From Bordetella parapertussis (GTDB lineage Bacteria > Pseudomonadota > Gammaproteobacteria > Burkholderiales > SG8-39), in assembly GCA_945862265.1 (NCBI GenBank), contig CAMAXP010000020.1, positions 1 through 64,000 of the forward strand: 64,000 nucleotides of DNA, in the 5' to 3' direction. The notes below the pieces were generated by a model. It saw only the letters and a program-made list of their open reading frames with translations, did no database searches and was not told the DNA's origin. Both the position numbers and the translations under genes were made by a program. The stretch's first letter is position 1. Every line of letters starts with the position of its first letter. Positions 46,930 through 57,566 of this stretch are shown piece after piece.

Positions 46930-49008
46930 TTAGAGCAGCGGCACCAGCAGCAGCGCGACGATGTTGATGATCTTGATCAGCGGGTTGATCGCGGGGCCGG
47001 CGGTGTCCTTGTAGGGATCGCCCACCGTGTCGCCGGTCACCGCGGCCTTGTGCGCCTCGGAACCCTTGCCGCCAAAGTTGCCTTCCTCGATGTACTTCTT
47101 GGCGTTGTCCCACGCGCCGCCGCCGGTACACATCGAGATCGCCACGAAGAGGCCGGTAACGATGGTGCCCATCAGCATGCCGCCGATCGCCATGCGCGCC
47201 GCTTCGGCGCCCATCAGGAACCGCATCACCAGCGCGAGCACCACCGGCGTGAGCACCGGCAGCAGCGACGGGATCATCATTTCCTTGATCGCGGCCTTGG
47301 TCAGCATGTCGACCGCCGTGCCGTACTCGGGCTTGGCCGTGCCGGCCATGATGCCCGGGATCTCCTTGAACTGGCGGCGCACTTCCACCACCACCGAGCC
47401 CGCCGCGCGGCCCACCGCTTCCATCGCCATCGCGCCGAAGAGGAAGGGAATCATGCCGCCGATAAAGAGACCAATGATCACGGCCGGTTCGGACAGGCTG
47501 AACGCCGTGGTCTTGCCCGCATGGTCGAGCGCATGGGTGAAATCGGCGAACAGCACCAGCGCCGCAAGGCCGGCGGAACCGATTGCGTAGCCCTTGGTCA
47601 CGGCCTTGGTCGTGTTGCCGACCGCATCCAGCGGGTCCGTCACTGCACGCACGGACTCGGGCAGCTTCGCCATCTCGGCGATGCCGCCGGCGTTGTCGGT
47701 GATCGGGCCGTAGGCGTCGAGCGCCACGATGATGCCGGCCATAGACAGCATCGAGGTTGCGGCCACCGCGATCCCGTAGAGGCCGCCGAGCGTGTAGGAC
47801 GCGTAGATCGCCATGCAGACGAACAGCACCGGCCAGGCGGTGGAGCGCATCGACACGGCGATGCCGGCAATGATGTTGGTGCCGTGGCCGGTAGTCGAGG
47901 CCTGCGCGACATAGCGGACCGGGTGGTATTCCGTGCCGGTGTAGTACTCGGTGATCCAGACCAGCGCGCCGGTGAGCACGAGGCCGACGACGGCGGAGAG
48001 GTACAGCTTCATCACGCCGCCCTGCGCGGCGTAGTCCGTGCCGCCGAACACCCACATCGTGAGCGGGTAGAAGCAGATCAGCGCGAGTGCGCCTGCCACG
48101 ATCAGGCCGCGATACAGCGCGTTCATGATCTTGGAGCCTTCCTTGTGCTTGACCATGTAGCAGCCGACGATCGAGGCGATGATCGAGAACCCGCCAAGGA
48201 CCATCGGGTACAGCACGGCCTGCAACTCGGCACCCTTCACCATCAGCGCGCCCAGCAGCATTGTGGCGATCAACGTGACCGCATAGGTCTCGAAGAGGTC
48301 CGCCGCCATGCCGGCGCAGTCGCCGACGTTGTCGCCGACGTTGTCGGCGATCACCGCCGGGTTGCGGGGGTCATCTTCGGGGATGCCGACTTCGACCTTG
48401 CCCACCAGGTCGGCGCCGACGTCGGCGCCCTTGGTGAAGATGCCGCCGCCGAGACGCGCGAAGATCGAGATCAGCGAGGAGCCGAACGCGAGGCCGATGA
48501 GCGGCTGGAGCACGGCGTGCAGGTCGACCGTCTTCCCGAGGCCGTGCGGCGCCGAGGCCATGAGCACCCAGAAAAAGCCCGCGACGCCAAGGAGGCCGAG
48601 GCCGACCACCAGCATGCCGGTGATCGCGCCGCCGCGGAACGCGACGTTCAGCGCGGCGTCAATGCCCTGGGTGGCCGCCTGCGCGGTACGCACGTTGGCG
48701 CGCACCGAGACGTTCATGCCGATGTAGCCTGCGGCGCCCGAGAGGATCGCGCCCAGCGCGAAGCCCACGGCGGTCGACCAGCCCAGGCCCGGCACGAAGC
48801 CGATGACGAGGAACAGCACCACGCCCGCCACCGAGATGGTCAGGTACTGGCGGTTCAGGTAGGCCTGCGCGCCCTGCTGGATGGCCGCCGCGATCTCCTG
48901 CATGCGCGCATTGCCCGCAGGGAGCGACACGATCCACTTCGCGGAGATTGCGCCATACCCGATGGCAATTGCCGCGCACACCAGCGCGAAAATGATCTGT
49001 GTTTCCAT
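46930..49008 (-). CDS. hppA: Membrane-bound H+-translocating pyrophosphatase
   Basis: This integral membrane pump couples PPi hydrolysis to proton export. The 692-residue protein has about 16 hydrophobic segments and the PPi-site motifs [20 protein letters not shown] (20 residues) and [19 protein letters not shown]. In the K+-determinant region [10 protein letters not shown], the positions equivalent to 460 and 463 are Lys and Thr, which marks the K+-independent proton-pumping class. The gene lies downstream of adk on the same strand; energy-metabolism pairing is plausible but not proven. Confidence 0.94.
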   Translation of the reverse strand: METQIIFALVCAAIAIGYGAISAKWIVSLPAGNARMQEIAAAIQQGAQAYLNRQYLTISVAGVVLFLVIGFVPGLGWSTAVGFALGAILSGAAGYIGMNVSVRANVRTAQAATQGIDAALNVAFRGGAITGMLVVGLGLLGVAGFFWVLMASAPHGLGKTVDLHAVLQPLIGLAFGSSLISIFARLGGGIFTKGADVGADLVGKVEVGIPEDDPRNPAVIADNVGDNVGDCAGMAADLFETYAVTLIATMLLGALMVKGAELQAVLYPMVLGGFSIIASIVGCYMVKHKEGSKIMNALYRGLIVAGALALICFYPLTMWVFGGTDYAAQGGVMKLYLSAVVGLVLTGALVWITEYYTGTEYHPVRYVAQASTTGHGTNIIAGIAVSMRSTAWPVLFVCMAIYASYTLGGLYGIAVAATSMLSMAGIIVALDAYGPITDNAGGIAEMAKLPESVRAVTDPLDAVGNTTKAVTKGYAIGSAGLAALVLFADFTHALDHAGKTTAFSLSEPAVIIGLFIGGMIPFLFGAMAMEAVGRAAGSVVVEVRRQFKEIPGIMAGTAKPEYGTAVDMLTKAAIKEMMIPSLLPVLTPVVLALVMRFLMGAEAARMAIGGMLMGTIVTGLFVAISMCTGGGAWDNAKKYIEEGNFGGKGSEAHKAAVTGDTVGDPYKDTAGPAINPLIKIINIVALLLVPLL

Positions 49009-49051
49009 TGCTCACTCCCCTTTTTTACTGACCGCTGAATTGCTGATCGAT

Positions 49052-49073
49052 TTGCGGGCTGGGAAGCCCGCAA
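49052..49073. promoter_or_regulatory. Stable hairpin in the adk-hppA gap
   Basis: TTGCGGGCT (49052-49060) and AGCCCGCAA (49065-49073) form a 9-bp perfect stem with a 4-nt loop. It lies 44 bp upstream of the hppA ATG. No T-run follows on the minus strand, so it is not an obvious adk terminator; it may stabilise mRNA or act as a regulator site. Confidence 0.35.
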
Positions 49074-49155
49074 GAAAGCCGCGAATTCTAGCAGAAAATC
49101 ATTGACATGCACGACCCCGGACGACCTTCCCCGAGGGCGCGGCGGGTCCTGCGGA

Positions 49156-50628
<1,473 letters not shown>

Positions 50629-50632
<4 letters not shown>

Positions 50633-50811
50633 GCAACCTCTTCGAGGGGGTCGAGCTTGCGCGCGTCTTCCTCGAGCATGACGGGAATGCCGTCCTTCAC
50701 CGGGAAGGCGAGGCGGTCGGCCTTGCAGATGAGTTCGGCAGCTTCGCGGCGATGCACGAGCGGGCCCTTGCAGATCGGGCAGACGAGGATTTCAAGCAGC
50801 TTTGGGTCCAC
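50629..50811 (-). CDS. Trm112-family small zinc-ribbon-like protein
   Basis: The 60-residue protein has the YcaR/Trm112 pattern: [36 protein letters not shown] and an acidic tail. A CPIC knuckle is present, with one more Cys near residue 29, so metal binding may be partial. In eukaryotes Trm112 activates methyltransferases; the bacterial role is unclear. It overlaps lpxK by 20 nt and kdsB by 4 nt. Confidence 0.88.
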
Positions 50812-51787
50812 CTAGTTTCCTTGTAAGCAACGCGCCGAACGCAGGGTCAATCTCCGCGGCCACCGGCAGCATCCAGAAATGCGGCTGCGCGAAGGCTTTG
50901 CATTTTACCGCGTCCTTTTCAGTCATCACGACGGGCAGGTCATCGCCAAACGCCAGGTCGGATGCGGAGTAAGGATGGTGGTCGGGGAACGGGTGCGGGA
51001 TCACTTCGAGCCCCAGGGCTTCGAGGTGGCGGAAGAAACGCCACGGATCCCCGATGCCGGCCACCGCGTGCACCCGGCCCGCCCCCAGGGCGGCGGCCTG
51101 CACCGCCCGCCCGGTGTCGGTGAGCCGCACGAACTCGCGGCCGTCCAGGCGCATCCGGTAACCCGCAACGCCGCCCTCCCCGTTGCAGATCACCGCATCG
51201 ACCGAAGCCAGGCGCGTTACGGGTTCGCGCAGCGGCCCCGCAGGAAAGAGCCGGCCGTTGCCAAACCCGCGGGCATCCACGATGGCAACCTCGACATCCC
51301 GTCCGAGCCGATAGTGTTGCAGGCCGTCGTCGAGGACCAGCACATCGCATTCCGGATGCTGAGTGCGCAATGCGCGACACGCCGCCACGCGGTCCGCCCC
51401 AACCCACACAGGGCACCCCGAGCGCCTCGACAGGAGCAGGGGTTCGTCGCCCACCAGCTTTGGATCGGAAACGGGCGTGACTGCGACCGGGGCCTCGCGC
51501 AGTGCGGCCACTCGCCCGCCATAACCGCGACTCACAATGCCGGGCCGCCAGCCCTGCGACGCCAGGTACTTTGCGATCCACAGCACCGCAGGCGTCTTGC
51601 CGCTCCCTCCGGCGGTGATGTTGCCCACCACGATCACCGGGATGCCGATACGCTCCGTCGAAAGGATCCGGGCCCGGAACAGCAGGCGGCGAATTGCGAC
51701 CACCACTCCGAAGATGAACGACAGGGGCGCGAGCGCGCGGGTGAGCGCGCTGACGCGGTACCAGTGTCCGGCGAGTCCGGCGAGCAT
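50792..51787 (-). CDS. lpxK: Tetraacyldisaccharide 4'-kinase
   Basis: LpxK phosphorylates the lipid A disaccharide at the inner face of the inner membrane. The 331-residue product has an N-terminal membrane-associated segment (about 17-38), Walker [35 protein letters not shown] and [10 protein letters not shown]. Length and motif order fit the family. It follows exbD after 48 nt in the leftward operon. Confidence 0.95.
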   Translation of the reverse strand: MLAGLAGHWYRVSALTRALAPLSFIFGVVVAIRRLLFRARILSTERIGIPVIVVGNITAGGSGKTPAVLWIAKYLASQGWRPGIVSRGYGGRVAALREAPVAVTPVSDPKLVGDEPLLLSRRSGCPVWVGADRVAACRALRTQHPECDVLVLDDGLQHYRLGRDVEVAIVDARGFGNGRLFPAGPLREPVTRLASVDAVICNGEGGVAGYRMRLDGREFVRLTDTGRAVQAAALGAGRVHAVAGIGDPWRFFRHLEALGLEVIPHPFPDHHPYSASDLAFGDDLPVVMTEKDAVKCKAFAQPHFWMLPVAAEIDPAFGALLTRKLGGPKAA

Positions 51788-51835
51788 GTCCTGGGAGGCG
51801 ATGGCCGCTGGTTCCCGGGCGGGCCTTGCAGCCGG

Positions 51836-52255
51836 CTACTTCCCGGCGGCCTGCGTGGTGAAGGTGATCTGCGCGTATCCCGCGACGCGCGCCGCTTCCA
51901 TGACGCGCACCACCGACTGGTGCGACGAGAGGGCGTCTGCACTGATCACGATGACCGGGTCCTTGCGCTCGCCGCCGGCGCGGCGCAGGTCGCCCGCAAG
52001 CGCGGCGATGGTCGAGTACGTGACCGGCGCCTTGTCGATCACGTACTGCCCCGTCGAGTTCACCAGGACAGCGATTTCGTTGGGACGTTCAAGCTGCTTC
52101 TCCGCATCGGCGGTGGGCAGGTTGATCTGCAGTTCGGTGTACTTGGAATAGGTCGTGGTGATCATCAGGAAGATCAGGATCACCATCATCACGTCGATCA
52201 GGGGAACCAGGTTGATCTCCGGCTCCTCCCTGACGCGGCCAGGGCGGAATTTCAT
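51836..52255 (-). CDS. exbD: ExbD/TolR-type biopolymer transport protein
   Basis: The 139-residue protein has a short cytoplasmic N-terminus, one membrane segment with the essential Asp (LVPLIDVMMVILIFLMITT) and a periplasmic domain. It works with the ExbB-like protein to harness proton flow for an outer-membrane or Tol-type system. No TonB or TolA gene is present in the window. Its start overlaps the exbB stop by 4 nt. Confidence 0.92.
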   Translation of the reverse strand: MKFRPGRVREEPEINLVPLIDVMMVILIFLMITTTYSKYTELQINLPTADAEKQLERPNEIAVLVNSTGQYVIDKAPVTYSTIAALAGDLRRAGGERKDPVIVISADALSSHQSVVRVMEAARVAGYAQITFTTQAAGK

Positions 52256-52881
52256 TTCCCGGGTTTGCCCTGGAAGTCGCCGCGCTCACCGTGCACGATG
52301 TCCACCAGCTTTGCGGCCGAGCGCTCCATCTCGACGACGAAGCCGTCCACCTTGGCGCGGAAATGCCGGTAGAAGATGATCGATGGCACTGCAATGCCGA
52401 TGCCGAACGCGGTGTTGTAGAGCGCAATCGAGATGCCCTGCGCAAGCTGCTGGGGGTTGGTGCCCGAGGGCCCTTGCGAACCGAAGATCTCGATCATCCC
52501 GATCACGGTGCCGAACAGCCCGAGCAGCGGCGCCGCGGAGGCAATCGTGCCGAGCGTGGTGAGGAACCGCTCAAGGTCGTGCGCGACGCTGCCGCCGGCT
52601 TCCTCGATGGCTTCCTTCATCACTTCGCGCGGGCTCTTCACATTGCGCAATCCCGCCGACAGGACCTGGCCCAGGGGGGAATCCTTCGCCAGCTTGTCCA
52701 GCACGTCCTGGGTCACGCCCTGGCGCTGGTAGACGGTGACGACCTGCTCCAGCAGGGTTGGCGGCACGATCTTCACGCCACGCAGGGTCACCGACCGCTC
52801 TATGATCAGCGCGACCGCGACAATCGAAGCCAGGAGGAGCGGGTAAATCGGCCAGCCGGCGGCCTGGATCATGGCAAACAA
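52252..52881 (-). CDS. exbB: ExbB/TolQ-type proton channel protein
   Basis: The 209-residue protein has three membrane segments (about residues 10-30, 105-130 and 150-175) and the MotA/TolQ/ExbB core LGTIASAAPLLGLFGTVIGM. It forms the pentameric channel with ExbD. It is the first gene of the leftward exbB-exbD-lpxK-Trm112-kdsB-adk run, which starts at the edge of the 407-bp gene-free region. Confidence 0.92.
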   Translation of the reverse strand: MFAMIQAAGWPIYPLLLASIVAVALIIERSVTLRGVKIVPPTLLEQVVTVYQRQGVTQDVLDKLAKDSPLGQVLSAGLRNVKSPREVMKEAIEEAGGSVAHDLERFLTTLGTIASAAPLLGLFGTVIGMIEIFGSQGPSGTNPQQLAQGISIALYNTAFGIGIAVPSIIFYRHFRAKVDGFVVEMERSAAKLVDIVHGERGDFQGKPGK

Positions 52882-53288
52882 ATCGATTCTCCTTGTTGCA
52901 GCGCATTACGCGCACCCCGGGAGTGTCGCAGATTGCCTGTCCGCAGTGCACATTATCGGGAACGCGGAACCCGCAAAAGACGGGCCAGCGCGGTTATCCA
53001 CAAAAGCTGTGGATAAGTTTGTGGATTGTCCTTGGGCAGTTTTGATTTCGCCTGCCAAACGCGCGCTCCGAGTTGGTTTGATTAAAATTTCATCAGTCTT
53101 TTAATTCATATAAACAATATCTTGCGAAAAATAATCGGGCTCCGCAGGGAATCCTGGCGCCACCCCTGGCCGCGCCGGGCGGAATGTGGATTAGTGTAGA
53201 CTCGCGCCGCCTGAAAAGCCTCTGAAAACGGCCCCTTAGCGACTCCTTGGTGCCCCGTTACTTCCCACGTAGAACACCCCTTTCCCCC
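52882..53288. promoter_or_regulatory. Gene-free segment with DnaA-box-like sites and AT-rich tract
   Basis: This 407-bp gap separates divergent exbB and xseA. It holds two perfect DnaA boxes in inverted orientation, TTATCCACA at 52994-53002 and TGTGGATAA at 53008-53016. A weaker TGTGGATTG follows at 53020-53028 and a one-mismatch TGTGGATTA at 53185-53193. Between the groups lies a strikingly AT-rich tract (about 53076-53135) with GATTAAAATTTC and AATTCATATAAACAATATC. The layout resembles a replication origin or a DnaA-controlled promoter region. No other gene or RNA was recognised. Confidence 0.6.
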
Positions 53289-54569
53289 ATGCGCGCCACT
53301 CCCGAAAAAGGCCTGTTCGACGCCCCGGTGATCAGCGTTTCGGAATTGAACCGGAGCGTGCGCGACCTGCTGGAACGGCGCTTCCCCCTGGGCTGGATCG
53401 CAGGCGAAATTTCGAACTTCAAGCGTTACGACTCGGGACACTGTTACTTCACGCTGAAGGACGCCGGCGCGCAGGTGCGCTGCGTCATGTTCCGTGGGCG
53501 CGCGCAGTACCTCGACTGGCAACCGAAGGAAGGCATGCAGGTCGAAGTGCGCGCCCTCGTCACGCTCTACGAGCCGCGTGGTGACTTCCAGCTGAATGTC
53601 GAAACCATGCGCCGCGCGGGGCTCGGCCCGCTGTTCGAGCAGTTCCTGCGCGTGAAGGAGAAACTGGAACGCGAAGGCCTTTTCGACGTCGCTGCCAAGC
53701 GCGACATCCCCGCCTTCCCGAGAACCATCGGCGTAGTGACTTCGCTGGCCGCCGCCGCATTGCGCGACATCCTGACGACACTGAACCGCCGCAACCCGTC
53801 GATCCATGTGATCGTCTACCCGGTCCCCGTGCAGGGAAACGGCGCGGCGGACAAGATCGCGGCGATGCTCGCCACGGCGAGCCGGCGCAACGAGTGCGAC
53901 GTGCTGCTCCTCGCGCGCGGCGGCGGATCGATCGAAGACCTGTGGCAGTTCAACGAGGAAGTGGTGGCGCGCGCCATCCGCGCCTGCGCGATCCCGGTGG
54001 TCTCGGGGATCGGCCATGAGACCGATTTCACCATTGCTGATTTTGCCGCCGACCTGCGTGCACCGACGCCGACCGCAGCAGCCGAGACCGTCAGCCCTTC
54101 GCGGGATGCGCTGTTCGATCGCCTTGCCGAACTCGTCGAGCGGGCGACGCGCGGCACGCTGCGCCGACTCGACACCGAGATCCAGCGCGTCGACGGCCTT
54201 GCGCGACGGCTCGTGCATCCGCGCGCGCGACTCGCGGCGAGCGGTCGACTGCTCGGGCAGGTGGTGGCGCGCCTGCACGCGGCACGCCCGGACATCGCGA
54301 GGCTGGAGCGCGAGCGCAGCGAACTGGAACGCCGCCTGGCATTCGCCATGCGCCAGGCCCTGCTGCACTCCGGGCAGACGCTTGGGCGACTCCGCGCGAG
54401 CCTCGCCAGCCTCGACCCCACCGCGGTGCTGGGCCGTGGCTACAGCCTTACCCGCAACGCTAAAGGCGAAGTGGTGCGCAACGCGGCGCAATTGGCCGAA
54501 GGCGAGGCCATCACGAACACGTTCTCACAGGGTTCGGCAGTGAGCGTGGTCAGAACCCGCACCGACTGA
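53289..54569 (+). CDS. xseA: Exodeoxyribonuclease VII large subunit
   Basis: XseA is the catalytic subunit that, with XseB, degrades single-stranded DNA. The 426-residue product has an N-terminal OB fold (PVISVSELNRSVRDLLERRF, then WIAGEISNFKRY) and the core with LLLARGGGSIEDLWQFNEE and SGIGHETDFTIADFAADLRA followed by PTPTAAAE. The C-terminus is a long coiled coil (about 290-370). ATG 53289 is preferred to GTG 53247 because it gives the family start. It flanks the DnaA-box segment. Confidence 0.95.
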   Translation: MRATPEKGLFDAPVISVSELNRSVRDLLERRFPLGWIAGEISNFKRYDSGHCYFTLKDAGAQVRCVMFRGRAQYLDWQPKEGMQVEVRALVTLYEPRGDFQLNVETMRRAGLGPLFEQFLRVKEKLEREGLFDVAAKRDIPAFPRTIGVVTSLAAAALRDILTTLNRRNPSIHVIVYPVPVQGNGAADKIAAMLATASRRNECDVLLLARGGGSIEDLWQFNEEVVARAIRACAIPVVSGIGHETDFTIADFAADLRAPTPTAAAETVSPSRDALFDRLAELVERATRGTLRRLDTEIQRVDGLARRLVHPRARLAASGRLLGQVVARLHAARPDIARLERERSELERRLAFAMRQALLHSGQTLGRLRASLASLDPTAVLGRGYSLTRNAKGEVVRNAAQLAEGEAITNTFSQGSAVSVVRTRTD

Positions 54570-54582
54570 AGGGTCGGTCGGG

Positions 54583-54602
54583 GCGGTTCGAACCGCTATA
54601 AT
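54583..54602 (+). promoter_or_regulatory. Palindrome GCGGTTCGAACCGC fused to a consensus -10 box
   Basis: A perfect 14-bp palindrome (54583-54596) is followed immediately by TATAAT (54597-54602), 39 bp before the adenosyltransferase ATG. The palindrome fills the space where the -35/-10 spacer would be, which is where repressors or MerR-type activators bind. No good -35 box is visible. It could instead be a stem after the xseA stop, but a T-run is lacking. Confidence 0.5.
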
Positions 54603-54640
54603 TTCTGCCCTGCCCGACCGGGCGCCAGGAGTTCCCGCCC

Positions 54641-55195
54641 ATGGGCCACCGCCTCACCAAGATCTACACTCGCACCGGCGACGCCGGCGAGACCGGCCTC
54701 GGCGACGGCACGCGGGTCCCCAAGGAAAGCGCGCGCATCCAGGCACTGGGCGACATCGATGAGCTGAATTCGGCTGTAGGCCTGCTGCTCGCCGAAGACC
54801 TCCCGCCCGCGATCTGCGACGCCCTTGAGGGCGTTCAGCACGACCTCTTCGACCTCGGCGGCGAAGTTTCCATTCCAGGCCGCACCGCGATCAGCGACCT
54901 GCACGTGGTGCGACTCGAAGGTCTCCTCGACGCACTCAACGCAGACCTGCCGCCCCTGAAGGACTTCATCCTGCCGGGCGGTTCGCGCGCCGCCGCGTGC
55001 GCCCACCTTGTGCGCACTGTATGCAGGCGCGCCGAACGCAGCCTGGTCGCGCTCGCGCGAATCGAACGCGTGAGCGAGCGCTCGCGCCAGTACCTCAACC
55101 GCTTGTCCGACCTCGCGTTCGTGATCGGCCGGCAGGCCAATCGCTACGCCGGCCGCGGCGACGTCCTCTGGCAGCCCGGCCGCAGCACGAAATAG
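54641..55195 (+). CDS. ATP:cob(I)alamin adenosyltransferase (PduO type)
   Basis: It transfers the adenosyl group of ATP to cob(I)alamin, making coenzyme B12. The 184-residue product has the ATP-binding N-terminus KIYTRTGDAGETGLGDGTRV and the five-helix bundle with FILPGGSRAAACAHLVRTVC and RRAERSLVAL. Length is standard. It shows the organism uses cobalamin, in line with queG. The gene appears monocistronic. Confidence 0.94.
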   Translation: MGHRLTKIYTRTGDAGETGLGDGTRVPKESARIQALGDIDELNSAVGLLLAEDLPPAICDALEGVQHDLFDLGGEVSIPGRTAISDLHVVRLEGLLDALNADLPPLKDFILPGGSRAAACAHLVRTVCRRAERSLVALARIERVSERSRQYLNRLSDLAFVIGRQANRYAGRGDVLWQPGRSTK

Positions 55196-55312
55196 CCGTG
55201 CCTGCCGGACAAGCCTCCGGGCCGTGAAGGCGCGGTCGCTGAACCACCAGGCGCTGCACGCCCTCCTCCACGTACAATAAGGGCTGGCTTCGGGCAGAAG
55301 GCTTACCTCCAG

Positions 55313-56032
55313 ATGCGCGGCAAATTTTCCACGGTAAAGGCGCTCGTTTTCGACGTGTTCGGAACGGTCGTCGACTGGCGCGGTTCCATCGTGCGCGAAG
55401 CGCGCGCGCTGGCACGTGCAAGGAAGCTCGACCTGAACCCGGAAGCCTTCGCCGATGCATGGCGTGCCGGATACAAACCGGCCATGGCCAGGGTGCGCTC
55501 CGGCGAACTCGGCTGGACGAAGATCGACGCCCTGCACCGCATCATCCTCGACGACCTGCTCGAGCGATTCGCGGTGCGCGGCCTGAAGGAATCCGAGATT
55601 GAAAACCTCAACCGCGTATGGCACCGGCTGCGGCCCTGGCCGGACTCGCGCTCGGGACTGAAGGCCCTCAAGAAGCACCGGATCATCGGCACTCTCTCCA
55701 ACGGCAACGTCTCGCTGCTCACCAACATGGCGAAGGCCGGCGGCCTGCCATGGGACTGCATCTTCTCCGGCGAGAACTTCCACCATTACAAGCCCGACCC
55801 CGAAACCTACCTCGGCGCGTGCGAACTGCTGTCGCTCGAACCGGCCCAGGTAATGATGGTGGCTGCGCACAAGGACGACCTGTTCGCCGCAAAAGCCTGC
55901 GGCCTGGCAACGGCCTTCGTGCGACGCCCGCTCGAACGCGGGCCCGGGGTCAAAGTCGACCTGAAGGCGGAGCGCGCCTTTGAGATCAACGCGGACGACT
56001 TCCTCGACCTCGCCAGGCACCTCGGCCCATGA
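55313..56032 (+). CDS. HAD-superfamily hydrolase, haloacid-dehalogenase type II-like
   Basis: The 239-residue protein has HAD motif I VFDVFGTVVDWRGS (nucleophile Asp), motif II TLSNGN, a lysine in HHYKPDPETY, and motif IV MMVAAHKDDLFAA. This pattern fits L-2-haloacid dehalogenase-like enzymes, although the usual DAYGTL reads DVFGTV, so dehalogenase activity is not assured. Its stop overlaps the response-regulator start by 4 nt. Confidence 0.85.
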   Translation: MRGKFSTVKALVFDVFGTVVDWRGSIVREARALARARKLDLNPEAFADAWRAGYKPAMARVRSGELGWTKIDALHRIILDDLLERFAVRGLKESEIENLNRVWHRLRPWPDSRSGLKALKKHRIIGTLSNGNVSLLTNMAKAGGLPWDCIFSGENFHHYKPDPETYLGACELLSLEPAQVMMVAAHKDDLFAAKACGLATAFVRRPLERGPGVKVDLKAERAFEINADDFLDLARHLGP

Positions 56033-56439
56033 GCAGCATCGACCAGCCGCCGCACCACCGCCTGCTGATCGTCGACGACGAGGAGTCGACGCGACTGCTG
56101 CTGGCGCGCATCCTCACCGGCGGCATGGAGGTCGAGGTCACGCTTGCCGGCACCTGCGAGCAGGCCCTCAGGCTGGGAGGAAACTTTGCCTACGACTCCA
56201 TCCTCCTCGACCTGATGATGCCGGGCATCGGCGGGTTCGGGGTGCTCAAGGCGCTGCGCGCGAATTCGCCCAATGTGGCCACCCCGATCATTGTCGTATC
56301 GATGCTGTCTGAACCGGACACGGTCGCACGCTGCATGGAGGCCGGCGCCACGGCCTACGTGGTCAAACCGGTGGAACGCAATTCGCTAATTTCGACGGTC
56401 CAGGCGCAGATTGCGGCCCGCGGCCAGCCCCGATCCTGA
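56029..56439 (+). CDS. Single-domain response regulator
   Basis: The 136-residue protein is a CheY-like receiver with no output domain. The acidic pair is in LLIVDDEES, the phospho-acceptor Asp is in SILLDLMMPGIGG (about residue 62), and Lys is in AYVVKPVERN. No histidine kinase is nearby. It probably acts by protein interaction. Translation is coupled to the HAD gene (ATGA). A RidA-like remnant starts at its stop codon. Confidence 0.85.
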   Translation: MSSIDQPPHHRLLIVDDEESTRLLLARILTGGMEVEVTLAGTCEQALRLGGNFAYDSILLDLMMPGIGGFGVLKALRANSPNVATPIIVVSMLSEPDTVARCMEAGATAYVVKPVERNSLISTVQAQIAARGQPRS

Positions 56440-56542
56440 CCCTTTTCCCGACGGGAAGTACCCGCCGAATACGCTGCTGATCGTCGACAGGCTGGTGCAG
56501 GAGCAGTGCGTGGTCGAAGTCCAGACCATCGCCGCGCTCTGA
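56438..56542 (+). pseudogene. 3' remnant of a RidA-family gene
   Basis: The frame from 56438 to a TGA at 56540-56542 reads DPFPDGKYPPNTLLIVDRLV followed by QEQCVVEVQTIAAL. This is the C-terminus of a RidA/YjgF-type protein (YPPNTLLIVDRLV, then VEVxAIAAL). There is no start codon, and the receiver gene occupies the upstream sequence. The remnant ends 2 nt before the convergent Bug gene. Intact RidA proteins clear reactive enamines; this piece should be inert. Confidence 0.6.
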
Positions 56543-56544
56543 AG

Positions 56545-57504
56545 TCAGTCCGGCTTGGCGCCGGACACCTTGACCAGCCTCGCGTAAAGCGCCTTCTCCG
56601 ACTCCACAAAGGCTGAAAACGCCTCAGGGGTGCGCACTGCAGGGGTCTCGGACCCCATTGCCTTCAGGCGCTCCTTGGTATCGGGCATGTCGAGCGCCTT
56701 CTGGATCTCCGCCGACAGGCGGGACACCACCTCCGGCGGGGTCTTCGCCGGCGCCATGATCCCCCACCAGGTGGTCATGTCGAACCCCTTCAGGCCGGAC
56801 TCGTCGAGTGTGGGCAGCTCAGGCAGGAAGTCGGAGCGCCGCCTGGTTGTCACCGCCAGCGCCCTCACCTTGCCCGCCTTGATGTTCGGCAGCGAACTGG
56901 CCAGGTTGTCGAACATCAGGTGCAACCGCCCGGACAACAGGTCGAGGACCGCCGGCGCCGAGCTCCTGTAGGGGATGTGCACCATGAAGGTACCGCTCAT
57001 CTGCTTGAACAACTCGCCCGCAAGATGCCCGGTTGAGCCGGTCGACCCGGAACCGAAATCCAGGCGCCCTGGCTTCGACTTGGCGAGCGCGACCAGTTCG
57101 GCCACGCTCCGGACAGGGAGGTCGTTGTTGACGATCAGCACGTTGGGCACCTGCACGACCAGCGCGATGTGCCGGAAATCCCGGATCGCGTCGTAGGGCA
57201 GGTTCGGCATCAGCGAAGGGTTGATCGCATGGGTGGCGATCGCGCCCATCAGGAGGGTGTAGCCGTCGGGGGCAGCCTTTGCAACGGCCTCCGCCGCAAT
57301 CACCCCGCCTGCGCCTGGGCGCAGTTCCACAACCACGGGCTGCCCAAGGGCCTCCTGGAGTTTCTGCGCGACCACCCGTGAAGAGAGGTCAACCGGCCCG
57401 CCCGGATAGGGGCAGATGATGCGGACCGTCTTGGTGGGCCAGCCCTGGGCCGATGCAAAAGCGCAGTACAGCACTGCCGCAGCAAGCAGGGTCAATCGCT
57501 TCAT
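56545..57504 (-). CDS. Bug-family (TctC-type) periplasmic binding protein
   Basis: The 319-residue receptor has a signal peptide (MKRLTLLAAAVLYCAFASAQ) and Bug landmarks: VRIICPYPGGPVDLSSRVVA, AKAAPDGYTLLMGAIATHA and HIPYRSSAP. It lies downstream of tctA-tctB on the same strand, but a strong terminator at 57524 separates them, so it probably has its own promoter. It may still be the receptor for the TctAB permease. Confidence 0.9.
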   Translation of the reverse strand: MKRLTLLAAAVLYCAFASAQGWPTKTVRIICPYPGGPVDLSSRVVAQKLQEALGQPVVVELRPGAGGVIAAEAVAKAAPDGYTLLMGAIATHAINPSLMPNLPYDAIRDFRHIALVVQVPNVLIVNNDLPVRSVAELVALAKSKPGRLDFGSGSTGSTGHLAGELFKQMSGTFMVHIPYRSSAPAVLDLLSGRLHLMFDNLASSLPNIKAGKVRALAVTTRRRSDFLPELPTLDESGLKGFDMTTWWGIMAPAKTPPEVVSRLSAEIQKALDMPDTKERLKAMGSETPAVRTPEAFSAFVESEKALYARLVKVSGAKPD

Positions 57505-57523
57505 GGTTTGCCTCCCCAAAAAC

Positions 57524-57549
57524 AAAAGGCGCGCCAAAGCGCGCCTTTT
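57524..57549 (-). terminator. Intrinsic terminator after tctA
   Basis: AAAAGGCGCGC (57524-57534) pairs perfectly with GCGCGCCTTTT (57539-57549) around a CAAA loop. On the minus strand the stem is followed by TTTTGTTTTTGG, a good U-tract for ending the tctB-tctA message. The downstream Bug gene ATG (57504) is only 20 nt beyond, so some read-through may feed it. Confidence 0.85.
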
Positions 57550-57566
57550 GCGGTGTAAAACCCCGG

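Noticed and set aside
46924..49038. 704-codon open frame on the plus strand
   Set aside because: It is antisense to hppA over its full length and shows only His/Arg/Asp-rich low-complexity sequence.
55224..55280. Short GTG-started frame ending LNHQALHALLHVQ before the HAD gene
   Set aside because: It is 18 codons, has no ribosome site and no recognisable similarity.
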